Position numbers and translations under genes: made by a program | Assembly: GCA_041398605.1 (NCBI GenBank) | Contig: JAWKUK010000008.1 | Coordinates: 248,001 to 312,000, forward strand | Length of the DNA: 64,000 bases | From: JAWKUK01 sp041398605 | Lineage (GTDB): Bacteria; Planctomycetota; UBA1135; GCA-002686595 | Reading direction: 5' to 3' | Notes under the pieces: model-generated | Databases searched by the model: none | Told to the model about the DNA's origin: nothing | Seen by the model: the letters and a program-made list of their open reading frames with translations, nothing else | In this document: positions 1 through 9,532 of the stretch, one piece after another | Position numbering within the stretch: the first letter of the stretch is position 1 | How the letters are laid out: every line of letters begins with the position of its first letter

Positions 1-967
1 TGTAGTGGTACAGGTGATCGCGACCCGTGCGATGGCTGCGCCAGAGGAAGCTGCCATCGGCGAGCCAGCGCGGCGATTCGGGGCGCTCGGTCCAAGTCGA
101 CGAGGTCTCGCGCAGCAGGAGCTTCGTCGCGCCCGTCTCAGGGTCCGCTGCGAGCAGGTCTGCCCACTGTTGGATGCGATCCTGGATCGTGATCAAGCAG
201 CGCGCGCCCTCGGGGTCCCACTCGACGCGCACCGCGAGGATCTCCTCGGCCCCGTAGCGGCCGAGGTCGACCCAGGCGATGTCACCGTCGAGGTCCGTGA
301 TCCCGACGCGCACGGTCGGGTTCGGGTCCCCGACCTTCGGATAGTTCGTGACCTCGGGCTTGACGCGGAAGTGCCCCTCTTCGATGTGGTCGATGACCGT
401 GAACTCGTTGACCTGCGACTCGTCGAGCGACAGAAAGGCGACGTGCTTCGACGTCGGCGACCACCAGAACGCCTTGAAGTCGCCGCGCCCGTAGATCTCC
501 TCCTGGTAGACCCAATCGAGCTTGCCGTTGAATTGGTCCGGGCCGCCGTTGGACGTGACCCGTAGCTCGCGCTCGGTGGCGACGTCCTGCAGATAGAGGT
601 CGCCGTCACGCACGAAGCCGAGGTGTTGGCCGTCAGGCGAGGCATCCGCGAGCTCGCGGCGCGGCCCCGCGTCGCGCTGCCCGCGCGCGGCGCGCTGTCC
701 GCGCCCGCGGCCGGGGCGCGCGCCCGCTTCGCCGCCGTCCGCGCTGCCCGCGCGCGGCACCGCCTTTGATTCGGCGCCCGTGCGCGGGTCCACCCACATC
801 GCCGCGTCGCCGCGACCGACCTGAATATGCCGGCCGTCGTCGGCCCAACTGACGTCGGGTAGGACGGCGCGGAACGAGGGCGGCGCGCCGCGGCCGCCGG
901 CCTGCTCGAGGGTCAGCGGCGGCGCGGACTGGGGTGCGACGAAGAGAAGCAGCGCGGAGAGCAACAT
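1..967 (-). CDS. Dipeptidyl peptidase IV-like S9 peptidase, N-terminal part (truncated by window edge)
   Basis: About 322 N-terminal residues are visible and the frame runs off the left edge. It starts at ATG 965-967 with a short hydrophobic signal peptide (MLLSALLLFVAPQSA). An Arg/Gly-rich insertion follows at about residues 75-110. Then come sequences typical of the DPP-IV N-terminal beta-propeller (PF00930): LDWVYQEEIYGRG, KAFWWSPTSKHVAFLSLDES and YPKVGDPNP. The catalytic alpha/beta-hydrolase domain with the Ser-Asp-His triad must lie outside the window. Family members remove Xaa-Pro or similar dipeptides from peptides, and this one is probably exported. It is divergent from the gene at 1128, with 160 bp between them. 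Confidence 0.85.
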   Translation of the reverse strand, partial: MLLSALLLFVAPQSAPPLTLEQAGGRGAPPSFRAVLPDVSWADDGRHIQVGRGDAAMWVDPRTGAESKAVPRAGSADGGEAGARPGRGRGQRAARGQRDAGPRRELADASPDGQHLGFVRDGDLYLQDVATERELRVTSNGGPDQFNGKLDWVYQEEIYGRGDFKAFWWSPTSKHVAFLSLDESQVNEFTVIDHIEEGHFRVKPEVTNYPKVGDPNPTVRVGITDLDGDIAWVDLGRYGAEEILAVRVEWDPEGARCLITIQDRIQQWADLLAADPETGATKLLLRETSSTWTERPESPRWLADGSFLWRSHRTGRDHLYHY

Positions 968-1127
968 GTGGTCCTTCTGGGAATGGAGGGGAAGCGCAGG
1001 CGGAGATTCTAGGGACTCCGGCGGAATGGCCCCGTTCACACTTCGTAGCGCCGCATATCCTCGACCGAGGGGCTGTCGGTCGTCCCAGGCCCAGCCCCCG
1101 ATCGCCTCGGCGCGCCGCGCACTCCAA

Positions 1128-2852
1128 ATGCTCTCACAGGCTCTCCTCGCCACGACCCTCGCAGGCCTCCTTTGCTCCTTCTCCGGGCCTGCGCAAGCGC
1201 CGCGCGGCGCGGCGGAGCCGATACCCGACGTCGAGCTCCTGCGCCTCGCGCCCAACGACGCGCTCTTCGCGCTGCGCATCAAGGACCCGCGCGCCCTGCT
1301 GTCCCGGCGCGAGACGAGCCGCTGGGCGGCGTTCCTGGCGGACCCAGCGTGGCACCGCGTCGTCGCCGACCTGCGCGACGCGGACCCGCGGGACGACGCC
1401 GCGACCGAGGTGCGCGCCGAGTCCGTCGCGGCGGACCTCTTGGGGGCGCTCGGATCCGCGCGCTCGGCGGTCGCGATCGCGGTCGGCGACTTGCAGGGGC
1501 GCGCGCTCCCCATCCTCGCCTTCGCCGCCCTCGGCGGTGATGAGTTGGCGGCGCCGCTCGAGGCGTTGCTGCGCGGGCAAGGCACCGTCTCAGACGAAGA
1601 CGGGCTCGCGATCCGCGCCGCAGACGGCGGAGTCGTCGAGGCGTACCTGCGCCGCGGCGACCTGCACCTGATCGTCAACGCGCCGGACTCGACGAGCGCG
1701 GTCGCGTTCGGACGCGCGGCGCTCGCGCGGCTCGACAGCGGCGCTGCGCTCGGCGGCCGGCTCGCCGAGTTCCGGAGCGACGCGGACGCCGAGTTCACGC
1801 TCGACCTACGGCCGCTCTGGCGGCTCGCGGCCGAAGCCGCGGACCTCCCGGACGCCGCGCTTCCGTACTGGTCCGCGCTGGACTCGACCGACTGGTTGCA
1901 TGGACAGGTGCGGATCGGCGACGGCGAAGCGCTCGACCTCGTCCTCGAGGCGCCGTACGCGGAGGAGGGCCTCGCGCGGAGCTTGCTCGGCGCCTTCGGC
2001 CCGTGCGACACGACATTGCTTGCGCTCGCGCCGGTGATGGCCGTCTCGGCGTCGGCGGGTCGCACGGACTTCGGCGCGCTCTTCGACTCGCTGGTCGCTG
2101 AGATCCAAGCGCAGTCTCCGCGCCAGCATGAGCTCGTCGTCGCCGGCCTGAAGGCCGCCAGCGAGGCGTTCGACATCGACGTTCGCGGCGACCTCGTCGC
2201 GGGCCTCACGGGCGACTACGTCTCGTTCTCGCTGCCCCCCGACATGCGCGTCGCGTCGCGCGCGATGACGCTCGACGAGCGCATGAACGCGCTCGACATG
2301 AGCTGCACCGCGCTGCGGATCGCAGACCCCGAGCCGTTCATCGACGCGATCGAGACACTGCTCGACGTCAGCGGCTTGGGCGCCGAGGTCGAAGCCACGA
2401 CGCTGCGCGGCGCCGAAGTGTGGACCTTTGGCAACGAGCTCCACTTGGCGGTCCACCCGCGCTTCCTGTGCGGCTCGCTGGACCTCGACGCGCTGGAGGT
2501 CTTCTTGAGCCGCGTCAATGCGGACGAAGACGCGCCTGCGAGCCTGTTGTCGCAAGCCCCCTTCAGCGCCGCCGCCCGCGGCCTCCAAGGCACCTACGTC
2601 TCGCTCGCGCCGACGAAGTCCAGCCTGTCCTTCGTCGGCAACTTGTTGCAGCTCATCGGCCTGTCGCTCAGGGACAGCGACGGCGCGGGCGCTGCGCTGG
2701 GGACGCAGAGCACGGAGGCGCGGCTCGCGAGGACGCTCACCGAGGTCGGTGACTTGGTGAGCGTCCTCGGGCCGCGCTATTTCTCGGGCACGTTCAGCGG
2801 CCGCGTGACCGTCCAGGACGGCCGGATTCGGTCGCTGAACCAAGCCCGCTGA
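1128..2852 (+). CDS. Secreted protein of unknown function (DUF3352-like)
   Basis: 574 residues. The frame is open from 966, but ATG 1128 is preferred because it directly precedes a clear signal peptide (MLSQALLATTLAGLLCSFSG). After it comes 'LLRLAPNDALFALRIKDP', which resembles the opening of planctomycete and myxobacterial exported proteins of the DUF3352 type, where a candidate protein is assessed as 'never limiting'. No catalytic motif is visible. The remainder alternates hydrophobic strands and acidic helices without repeats. It converges on the beta-helix gene, with 32 bp between the stops. The family call is weak; the coding call is strong, because codon-position GC and frame are consistent throughout. 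Confidence 0.6.
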   Translation: MLSQALLATTLAGLLCSFSGPAQAPRGAAEPIPDVELLRLAPNDALFALRIKDPRALLSRRETSRWAAFLADPAWHRVVADLRDADPRDDAATEVRAESVAADLLGALGSARSAVAIAVGDLQGRALPILAFAALGGDELAAPLEALLRGQGTVSDEDGLAIRAADGGVVEAYLRRGDLHLIVNAPDSTSAVAFGRAALARLDSGAALGGRLAEFRSDADAEFTLDLRPLWRLAAEAADLPDAALPYWSALDSTDWLHGQVRIGDGEALDLVLEAPYAEEGLARSLLGAFGPCDTTLLALAPVMAVSASAGRTDFGALFDSLVAEIQAQSPRQHELVVAGLKAASEAFDIDVRGDLVAGLTGDYVSFSLPPDMRVASRAMTLDERMNALDMSCTALRIADPEPFIDAIETLLDVSGLGAEVEATTLRGAEVWTFGNELHLAVHPRFLCGSLDLDALEVFLSRVNADEDAPASLLSQAPFSAAARGLQGTYVSLAPTKSSLSFVGNLLQLIGLSLRDSDGAGAALGTQSTEARLARTLTEVGDLVSVLGPRYFSGTFSGRVTVQDGRIRSLNQAR

Positions 2853-2884
2853 CGCCAGCCGAGGCGCGGGCGGGCCGGGCCTCC

Positions 2885-5800
2885 TCAGGGGCAGACGGGC
2901 ATCTCGATGGCTTGGCTGAACGCCGCGTTCCCTGGCGCGCCGCTGTAGCGGTACCAGAAGTGCCCGATCACGTTCGAGCCGACGACGATCGCCGGGTCCG
3001 CGCCCGAGCGGAGGTAGGAGTTGAAGTCCAGCTCGAAGCGCCCCGCGCACGGGCCCTCCGCGACGTTGCCGCCCGACGCGATCGGCGCCAAGCGCTGGAA
3101 CGGGCCGGCGACACAGAGCGTCCCGAACGCGCCGGGCGTCGAGATCGGCTGGCCGATGCCGTAGAAGAAGATCGCGAAGGACAGCGTCGGCGAGTCCTGC
3201 AAGCGTAGCCAGAACGGATCGAGCGACGACAGGCTCGCAAAGCCGCGGTACTCAAACGACGGCGTGCACGGCGGATACGCGGTCTGAGCGCAGAAGACGT
3301 TCGGCTCGCACACGTTGAAGAAGAGCGCGCCCATGTCTGCCCGCGTCGAATCAGGGTCGCTCGGCGACGCCGGATCTCCGGAATTGATGCACGGCGACGT
3401 CGACTGGAGGCGCAGGTCGTTGCTGGCGAGGTTCACGAACTGCGGGTCGGCGAAGATGTTGCCGACGGTGCCGGCGAGCGCAGCGTCCCCGTTCGAGTAG
3501 CGCACTCGGCCCGCGCCGATGCCCGTGAACGCGCCAGCGGCGTTGTTCCAGACGATGGAGTCGAGGAGCCGCCCGCTCCACCCGGCCGTGCCCCGCACGC
3601 CGAAGCCACCGTTCCCGACGGCCGTGACCTGGCGCACATCAAACGCGCCGCCGGCGACCTCCACGCCGTCCCCGAAGTTCCCGACCGCGATCAGCCGGGA
3701 CGGCGTGATGCCCGCAGCCAAGAACTGGAAGCCGTCCGTGGACGAGCCGACCGAGCGCACCTCGCGCATGAACACGGTGGGCTGCCTGACCATGACGTTC
3801 GGGATGAAGCGGCCGCCATAGCGCACCTCGAGGCCGATGACGACCGAGGGATCGGTGGTCGAGCTGAAGTCGATGCCGCGCCAATAGCCCGGCCCCGGGA
3901 CCGTCCCGTTGCCGTCGCCGTTGGAGTCGCCGCCGACGCTGTCGTCGCGCTCCTCCGTCAAGATGACGGGTTCGTCGAGCGTCCCGCGCACGGAGAACGA
4001 GCCGTTGACGGTGATGAGGCGGTCGAAGCCGAGCTTCAACACGACCCCCGGCTGCAGGTTGAGCGCTGCGCCCTGCGGGATCGTCAACGACCCGCCGAGC
4101 GCGATGCTGCCGAGGAACTGGTTGACGGGGTCGATCGTGACGGTGCCCGAGACCGTTCCGCTCCGGACGACGAGCCGGTTCGCGCCATTGCCGGCGCCGG
4201 TCGCCGCGATGAAGTCCACGACGCGGTTGATCTCGACCTTGTCGATCGCGTCCCCCGTGCAACGGTCGACACGCACGTGGTCGAACAGGCACTGCTCGGT
4301 GCTGTTGTTGCAGTCGATCCCGACCCCCGTGAAGTCCGAGATGACGCAGCGGTTCACCGTAACGGCGGCGTTGACGAGCTCCAACCCCGAGATGAACCGG
4401 CCGCCATAACGGATCGTCGTGAACGCGAGATGGCTGCCGTCGGCGGTGTCATTGAGCATGACCCCACGCCACCAGGCGGCGCTGGGCAGGGAGACCACCC
4501 CGTCCGTGTTGGAGTCGCCCCCGACAGCGTCGTCGCGCTCATCCGTGAAATAGACCTGGGCGGCCCCGGTGCCCTGCGAGAGGAGCAGGCCGCTGACGTT
4601 CAGCTGCGCGTCAAAGCCGAACTTGCAGATCGCCCCGGGCTGGAACGTCAACGTCCCACCCGCTGCGACCGTGATCGAGTTGGCGTACCGAACCACCCCC
4701 TGGATGCCGTTCTGCGGCCCGACGACAACGTTCGTCCCGGCAGCGACGGTGGCGGACGTAACGTTGATCCAGTTCTTCTGGTTCCCGCTCGCCGTGATCC
4801 CAGTGAAGCCAGGGAGCGCCTGGATCGGCGCGCTCTCGATCGCAGCGCCGCCGCAGTTGAGGAGCGCCACGTTGGTGAGGGTCGGCCGGCTCGTCGCGTT
4901 CAGGTCGATCCCCGCGCTCGTGAAGGCCTCGATCACCGTGTTACGCACGATCGGGTTCGACGACGTGAGCTCCAACGCGGAGATGAAGCGGCCGCCGTAG
5001 CGAACGCGGGCATGGTCGAGGGTGCCCCCAGCGCCGGCCTGGAAATTCAAGCCACGCCAAAAGCCTGCGGCGGGCGCCGTGGCGCCGGCATCGCCGTTCC
5101 CATCGCCGCCGACCGTGTCGTCGCGCTCTTCCGTGAACGAGACGGGCTGACCTGTCGTGCCGCTCGCGTCGAGGGTGCCGGACACGACCATCTGGGCGTC
5201 GAAGGCGAACTTCAGGCTGCAGCCGGCGGCGAGCGCCAGCGTCGCGCCGGAGCTCACGGTGATCGTGTTCGCGCAGCGCAGCGCGCCGTTGACGCCGTTC
5301 TGGGGCCCGATCGCGACGGACGCTCCCATCGGGATCACCCCTGCGACGACATTGACCCAGTTTGTCGTGTTGCCGCTGGCCGTGAGCCCGGTGAAGTTCG
5401 GCACTGATGTGAGCGCGACGTTGGCGAACGCCGTCCCAGTGCAGCCCACCGCCGCGCAGTTGACGAGCGTCGGCGCGCTCAGAGTATTGAGGTCGTACGC
5501 GTCGCTCCCAAAGCTCTCGACCCGGCAGTCACGGAGCGTCAGGCTGCTGCCGCTGAGCTCGAAGGCCGAGATGAACCGGCCGCCGTAGCGGACGGTCAGG
5601 CCCCGCACGTTGCTCGCGCCCGAGGTGTTGGTGAACTGGATGCCGCGCCACCAGTTGGCAGCGGGGAGGGTCGCTGCGCCGTCGCCGTTCGAGTCGCCGC
5701 CGACTGTGTCGTCGCGGAGGTCGGTGAAGTGCACCGCGTTCGGCCCGGCGCCGTTGACGTTCAGCGTCCCTGCGACGGTGAGCAGCCCATCAAATTGGAA

Positions 5801-6019
5801 CTTCACGACCGCGCCCGACTGGACGGTCAGCGTCGCGCCGGTCGGGACGGTGATGTTGCTCGTGACGTGATAGACCGTCCCGGACAGCAGCGGGCCGGTG
5901 GTGGCATCGGACAGGTTCCCGGAGAGGCTCACTTGCGCCTGGGACGTGGCCACCGCGAGCGTCGCGACGAGCGCGCGCAAGAATGAGCGTGGGGAGATGT
6001 GTCTGGATTCGATCGACAT
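2885..6019 (-). CDS. Secreted four-repeat right-handed beta-helix protein with shared C-terminal module
   Basis: 1044 residues with a signal peptide ending near SQAQ (residues 1-29). Residues about 55-790 are four repeats of roughly 196 residues. Each repeat has a 'KFGFDaql-VSGtL' strand region, an acidic loop of the form ERDD(T/A/S)VGGDSNGDG, a W(W/F/Y)RGI box and an (V/I)RYGGRFIS box. The spacing and short hydrophobic strands fit a parallel beta-helix, and the Asp-rich loops look like calcium sites; both are inference. The last ~125 residues hold a module seen in three other proteins here (G-x-LC-V-x-G-P-F-x-R, then FWYRYSGAP..FSQAI). It is probably a cell-surface or secreted structural or carbohydrate-binding protein. 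Confidence 0.8.
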   Translation of the reverse strand: MSIESRHISPRSFLRALVATLAVATSQAQVSLSGNLSDATTGPLLSGTVYHVTSNITVPTGATLTVQSGAVVKFQFDGLLTVAGTLNVNGAGPNAVHFTDLRDDTVGGDSNGDGAATLPAANWWRGIQFTNTSGASNVRGLTVRYGGRFISAFELSGSSLTLRDCRVESFGSDAYDLNTLSAPTLVNCAAVGCTGTAFANVALTSVPNFTGLTASGNTTNWVNVVAGVIPMGASVAIGPQNGVNGALRCANTITVSSGATLALAAGCSLKFAFDAQMVVSGTLDASGTTGQPVSFTEERDDTVGGDGNGDAGATAPAAGFWRGLNFQAGAGGTLDHARVRYGGRFISALELTSSNPIVRNTVIEAFTSAGIDLNATSRPTLTNVALLNCGGAAIESAPIQALPGFTGITASGNQKNWINVTSATVAAGTNVVVGPQNGIQGVVRYANSITVAAGGTLTFQPGAICKFGFDAQLNVSGLLLSQGTGAAQVYFTDERDDAVGGDSNTDGVVSLPSAAWWRGVMLNDTADGSHLAFTTIRYGGRFISGLELVNAAVTVNRCVISDFTGVGIDCNNSTEQCLFDHVRVDRCTGDAIDKVEINRVVDFIAATGAGNGANRLVVRSGTVSGTVTIDPVNQFLGSIALGGSLTIPQGAALNLQPGVVLKLGFDRLITVNGSFSVRGTLDEPVILTEERDDSVGGDSNGDGNGTVPGPGYWRGIDFSSTTDPSVVIGLEVRYGGRFIPNVMVRQPTVFMREVRSVGSSTDGFQFLAAGITPSRLIAVGNFGDGVEVAGGAFDVRQVTAVGNGGFGVRGTAGWSGRLLDSIVWNNAAGAFTGIGAGRVRYSNGDAALAGTVGNIFADPQFVNLASNDLRLQSTSPCINSGDPASPSDPDSTRADMGALFFNVCEPNVFCAQTAYPPCTPSFEYRGFASLSSLDPFWLRLQDSPTLSFAIFFYGIGQPISTPGAFGTLCVAGPFQRLAPIASGGNVAEGPCAGRFELDFNSYLRSGADPAIVVGSNVIGHFWYRYSGAPGNAAFSQAIEMPVCP
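3660..5850 (-). repeat. Four ~590-bp in-frame direct repeats inside the beta-helix gene
   Basis: The anchor GATGAANCGGCCGCCNTA occurs on the + strand at 3803, 4391, 4982 and 5570, giving spacings of 588, 591 and 588 bp. The Asp-rich loop recurs at the same spacing. The copies have diverged at the DNA level, but the protein boxes remain aligned, so this is old internal duplication under selection. Confidence 0.85.
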
Positions 6020-6165
6020 GGCGAGACCTCTGAGGGTTCGCTGGGCCCCGCGTAGCGAGGCCTCCAGCGAGGGACGATGGGGCGTTCACCGTCCCGTTGA
6101 GGCCCCCCGCGCAGGCACGACCGAAAGTTGCTCAAAAACCGCGGCGATCGCGCGACACACGGCAG

Positions 6166-6206
6166 GCGCCCCCGCCGAGTCCCATGCTGAGACTCGACGG
6201 GGGCGC
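6166..6206 (-). terminator. Hairpin terminator downstream of pilT
   Basis: The arms 6166-6181 and 6191-6206 (16 nt each) pair around a 9-nt loop. The single mismatch becomes a G-U wobble when read on the minus strand. It lies 27 bp past the pilT stop. No U tract follows. Confidence 0.6.
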
Positions 6207-6232
6207 CCGCGCCGCCCGCGGCAGCGCCCGGC

Positions 6233-7486
6233 TCAGGCGCGCTTGCGCTTGAACTGCTCGAACGGGTCGCCCGCGCCGCCAGGGTTCGGCTGCACCCGCG
6301 CGGTCGGGTCGTAGCCAGGCGCGCTCTCGTCCGAGGGCAACGGCGCGGCAGGCTCGTGCGCCGAGGCCGCGGCGCCGAGGGTCCCGGTCGCGCCGCCGCC
6401 GGCGTGCTTGGGATCGAAGCGCACGCCGATGTTCTGGAAGCTGCTGAGCAGGCCCTCCTTGTCGACGGCCTTGATGTACGCCTCTTGGGGGTCGACGGCG
6501 CCGTCCTTCACGAGCTGCGTCAGCGAGTCGTTCAGGAGGCGCATGCCCGCCTTGCCGCCCATCTGCATCTGCGACGCGATCTGGTGCGTCTTGCCTTCAC
6601 GGATGATCGACGAGATCGCGGAGTTCACGACGAGCACCTCGAGGGCAGCGACACGCCCGCTGGCCTTCTTCTTGCATAGGGTCTGCGCCACGACGCCCTT
6701 GAGCGAGCTCGAGAGCATCGTGCGGATCTGCGCCTGGCGGTCCGCAGGGAACTGATCGATGATCCGGTCGACCGTGGACGCGGCCGTGGTCGTGTGCAGC
6801 GTGCCGAAGACGAGGTGGCCGGTCTCCGCCGTCTCGATCGCGATCTCGATCGTCTCGAGGTCGCGCATCTCACCGACGAGCACGATGTCCGGGTCTTCGC
6901 GCAGCGCCGCTTTCAGCGCGCGCTTGAAGCTCTTCGTGTGCCCGCCCACCTGGCGCTGATTGATGAGGCAGCGCTTGTCCTTGTGCACGAACTCGATCGG
7001 GTCCTCGATCGTGATGATGTGGTCCGAGCGGTTCTTGTTGATGTGATCGACCATCGCCGCGAGGGTGGTCGACTTACCGCTGCCGGTCGGGCCGGTGACG
7101 ACGACGAGCCCCTTCGAGAGATAGCAGAAGTCGATGACCGACTTGGGCAGCTTGAGCTGCTCGGCGGTCAAGATCTCTTCGGGGATCACGCGGAAGACCG
7201 CGCCAGGGCCGCGGTGATCCATGAAGAGGTTCACGCGGAAGCGCGCGATCCCCTCGAGCTGGTATGCAAAGTCCGTGTCGCAGGTGTCCTCGAACTCCTG
7301 CCGATTGTGCGGCGGCGTGATCTCGTAGAGGATCTGCCGCATCTGCTCGGGCTTGATGACGGCGCACTCTTCGATCGGGTCCATGTCCCCGTGGAGGCGG
7401 AACTGCGGCTTGCACAGCGAGGTCATGTGCAAGTCGGAGGCGCCGACCTCAACCATTCGTTTGAACAATGCGTCGATCCAGGGCAT
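6233..7486 (-). CDS. pilT: PilT-type twitching motility / retraction ATPase
   Basis: 417 residues from ATG 7484-7486. PilT is the cytoplasmic hexameric ATPase that drives type IV pilus retraction. Visible motifs are Walker A GPTGSGKS (132-139), the Asp box IITIEDPIEFVH, Walker B DPDIVLVGEMRD, the His box GHLVFGTLHT and a version of the PilT AIRxLIRE element (AISSIIREGKTHQ). The N-terminal PAS-like domain begins 'ALFKRMVEVGASDLHM', as in PilT. The frame is open much further upstream, but the chosen start gives the family N-terminus; a second ATG at 7579 would add a Pro-rich leader. The C-terminus carries about 50 extra low-complexity residues. No pilB or pilC is adjacent, so it is an orphan pilus gene here. 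Confidence 0.92.
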   Translation of the reverse strand: MPWIDALFKRMVEVGASDLHMTSLCKPQFRLHGDMDPIEECAVIKPEQMRQILYEITPPHNRQEFEDTCDTDFAYQLEGIARFRVNLFMDHRGPGAVFRVIPEEILTAEQLKLPKSVIDFCYLSKGLVVVTGPTGSGKSTTLAAMVDHINKNRSDHIITIEDPIEFVHKDKRCLINQRQVGGHTKSFKRALKAALREDPDIVLVGEMRDLETIEIAIETAETGHLVFGTLHTTTAASTVDRIIDQFPADRQAQIRTMLSSSLKGVVAQTLCKKKASGRVAALEVLVVNSAISSIIREGKTHQIASQMQMGGKAGMRLLNDSLTQLVKDGAVDPQEAYIKAVDKEGLLSSFQNIGVRFDPKHAGGGATGTLGAAASAHEPAAPLPSDESAPGYDPTARVQPNPGGAGDPFEQFKRKRA

Positions 7487-7681
7487 GGCAGCTCGTGTCG
7501 AGTCGGGAGTTGGCGGGGGGTCCGCGCTGGCGGGGTCCGGCGGCGGATCGGTCGGGGCGGAGCGGGTCTCCGCTCCCATGTCGGCAGCCCAGGCGCCCGA
7601 CCTGAGACCTGGAAACGGATTCCGCTCCGCGGCGGGGCCCTGGAAACGAACGCCGGCGAGGGCGATAGACTGGGGTCCACC

Positions 7682-8188
7682 ATGCCGTACGTCGTGCTGT
7701 TCCCCGCGCTCGCGCTCGTCCTCGTGCTCGCATCGGTGCTCTCGCCCGCGCGGCTTGGGCGGCTGACCGGCGAGGTGCACGGGCTCCTCCCAGGCCTCGC
7801 GGACACCCCGATCCCGAAGCCGAAGCCCAAGCCGACCGAGAAGGTCGTCGCGACGATCTCCCTCTTGCAACTGCGCGACGCCAGGTACCGGCGTGGCCAA
7901 GCGCTCGAGGACTGGATCATGGACCTCGACGGGAAGTACATCGCGATCGAGGGCTACATGGCGATCGGCACGCTCGAGGGCCTCTCGCGCTTCGAGTTCG
8001 TCCCCGAGGAGTGCGAGTGCGGCGGGTCCAAGGTCAATCACTTCGTCGACGTGACGCTGACCGAGGGCGTGACCCGCTTCAAGCCGGGCCGCTTCTACAT
8101 GCGCGGCTACTTCTCCGCCGGCGAGGTCATCGAGGACGGGTTCGTTACGAGCGTGTATCGCATGCGTTCGCGCGCCGTCCCGGATTGA
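7682..8188 (+). CDS. Small secreted or anchored DUF3299-like protein
   Basis: 168 residues from ATG 7682, chosen because it opens with a hydrophobic segment (YVVLFPALALVLVLASVL). A Lys-Pro linker (PKPKPKP) follows. The rest resembles the DUF3299 fold: a 'KYIAIEGYM' strand, a Cys pair (EECECGG) where DUF3299 has its CC..G motif, and 'FYMRGYFSAGEVIEDGFV'. The same family appears as a lipoprotein at 9533-10279, where 'KVALTGYMIP' and 'ACCFGG' align with these boxes. Function is unknown; a periplasmic metal-related role is only a guess from the second copy's context. It is divergent from pilT. Confidence 0.6.
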   Translation: MPYVVLFPALALVLVLASVLSPARLGRLTGEVHGLLPGLADTPIPKPKPKPTEKVVATISLLQLRDARYRRGQALEDWIMDLDGKYIAIEGYMAIGTLEGLSRFEFVPEECECGGSKVNHFVDVTLTEGVTRFKPGRFYMRGYFSAGEVIEDGFVTSVYRMRSRAVPD

Positions 8189-8244
8189 CCTCGAACACGT
8201 CTCCCTTGGAGCCGGTGAGCGGCTCCCACGTACGCTCGAACGCC

Positions 8245-9487
8245 ATGGGCATGCTGCCTCTCCTCTGCGTCACGCTCCTGGCGGGCGCTGCGCAAGAACC
8301 GGACCTCTCCCGGCTCGACGTCTTCTTGGACAAGGCGGTGCACGGCTCCGCCGTGATCCGCCCGCAGGCCGCGGCGCGGCTTGTGCCAATGGGCAAACCG
8401 GCCGCCGACCGCATCCTCGCGCTGTGCGCCGACGGCCCGCCGGCGATCGCCGCGCTCGGCAGCGAGCTCGTCGAGGTCTTCGGCGCGTTCCAGGACACGC
8501 GCCTGCGCGAGCTCCTTTGGCAGTGCCTCGAAGACCGCGACTTCCCGTGGCGCCCGGCGGCGGCGCGCTCGCTGGCCTCGAACCCGCTCGTCGACGGACG
8601 CGAGACCGAGACGCGCGCCTTCCACGCGCTGCTGTCCGATCCGATCGCGCCCGTGCGCATGGCGGCGGTGCAAGCGTTCGCGAACCTGCACCCCGAGCCG
8701 CTCCCCCAGATGCGCGTCGAGCTGCGCGCGATGTTGAGCGACCCGAGCGACTTCGTGCGCCGCGCGGCTGCGGTCACGCTGGTCAACTGGGGCGAGCCCG
8801 AGGCGCTCCTGTGGTTGATCGAGGACCTGCGGCGGAGCGATACGTTCTTCGAGCGCTGGAGCGCCAAGAACGCTGCGTACGAGTCACGGCGCGCGCTGAG
8901 CAAGCTGCTCGGCGACACGTTCGGGTACGACCCAGAGCTGCCCGCGGACGCGCCGACCAATGTCGCGGCCGTCAGCGCGCTCGACCGAGCGGCGCGCGCG
9001 CGGATCGGCGATCGGCCGGTGCCCGAGCTGCCGGAGGTCGCGCGCGCGTCCGGCCCGGTCACGGACGCGGTCCTCGGGCTGGAGCTCGTCTCGTGCCGCC
9101 GCGGCGAGCACTACCTGTGCTGGACGAGCTCCGACGAGCTGCTCGTCGGGCTCGGCAACCCGGCTCGGGTCGCGCTGCCCGAGGGCACGACGGCGCGGCT
9201 CCTGGCGCTCGCGCTGGAGGAGGTCGCCAAGGTCGAGAAGCCCTACTACGGCGTCCCTGGCTGCGACCTCGAGGCGCTGCGCATCGCGGACCCGCCGAGG
9301 GCCCTCACGCTCGTGGATCCTCTCGAAGGGCCAGGCGAGCGTCGCGGGGCTGCGCCCCGAAGCGCTCGGGCGAGTGATGCGCGCCCTCATCGCCTCGATC
9401 CCAGCCGAGCTCGAGGGGGACGACCTGCGCCTCGCGGACCTGCGCGCCGCCGTGCGCGAGACCATGGCCGCGGTCGGCGGCCCGTAG
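8245..9487 (+). CDS. Secreted HEAT-repeat protein, interrupted by a one-base frameshift
   Basis: ATG 8245 opens a signal peptide (MGMLPLLCVTLLAGAAQ). HEAT-type helical repeats follow, such as 'IAPVRMAAVQAFANLHPE' and 'DFVRRAAAVTLVNWGEPE'. The frame is good to about 9313 and then degrades into Arg-rich shadow sequence. From about 9317 the +1 frame gives sensible protein (ILSKGQASVAGLRPEALG ... REtMAAVGGP) to a stop at 9485-9487. Removing one G from the GG at 9315-9316 restores a continuous ~413-residue protein. This is a recent mutation or a base-call error. HEAT proteins act as scaffolds; no enzyme domain is seen. Confidence 0.7.
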
Positions 9488-9532
9488 CCAGGTCGCCGCG
9501 CGAGGGCCCCTCGACCCGGTCGATGGGGCGCC

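Noticed and set aside
3660..5850. Regularly spaced repeats suggestive of a CRISPR-like array
   Set aside because: The ~590-bp period, in-frame protein boxes and diverged copies show internal gene duplication, not a CRISPR array; no cas genes are present.
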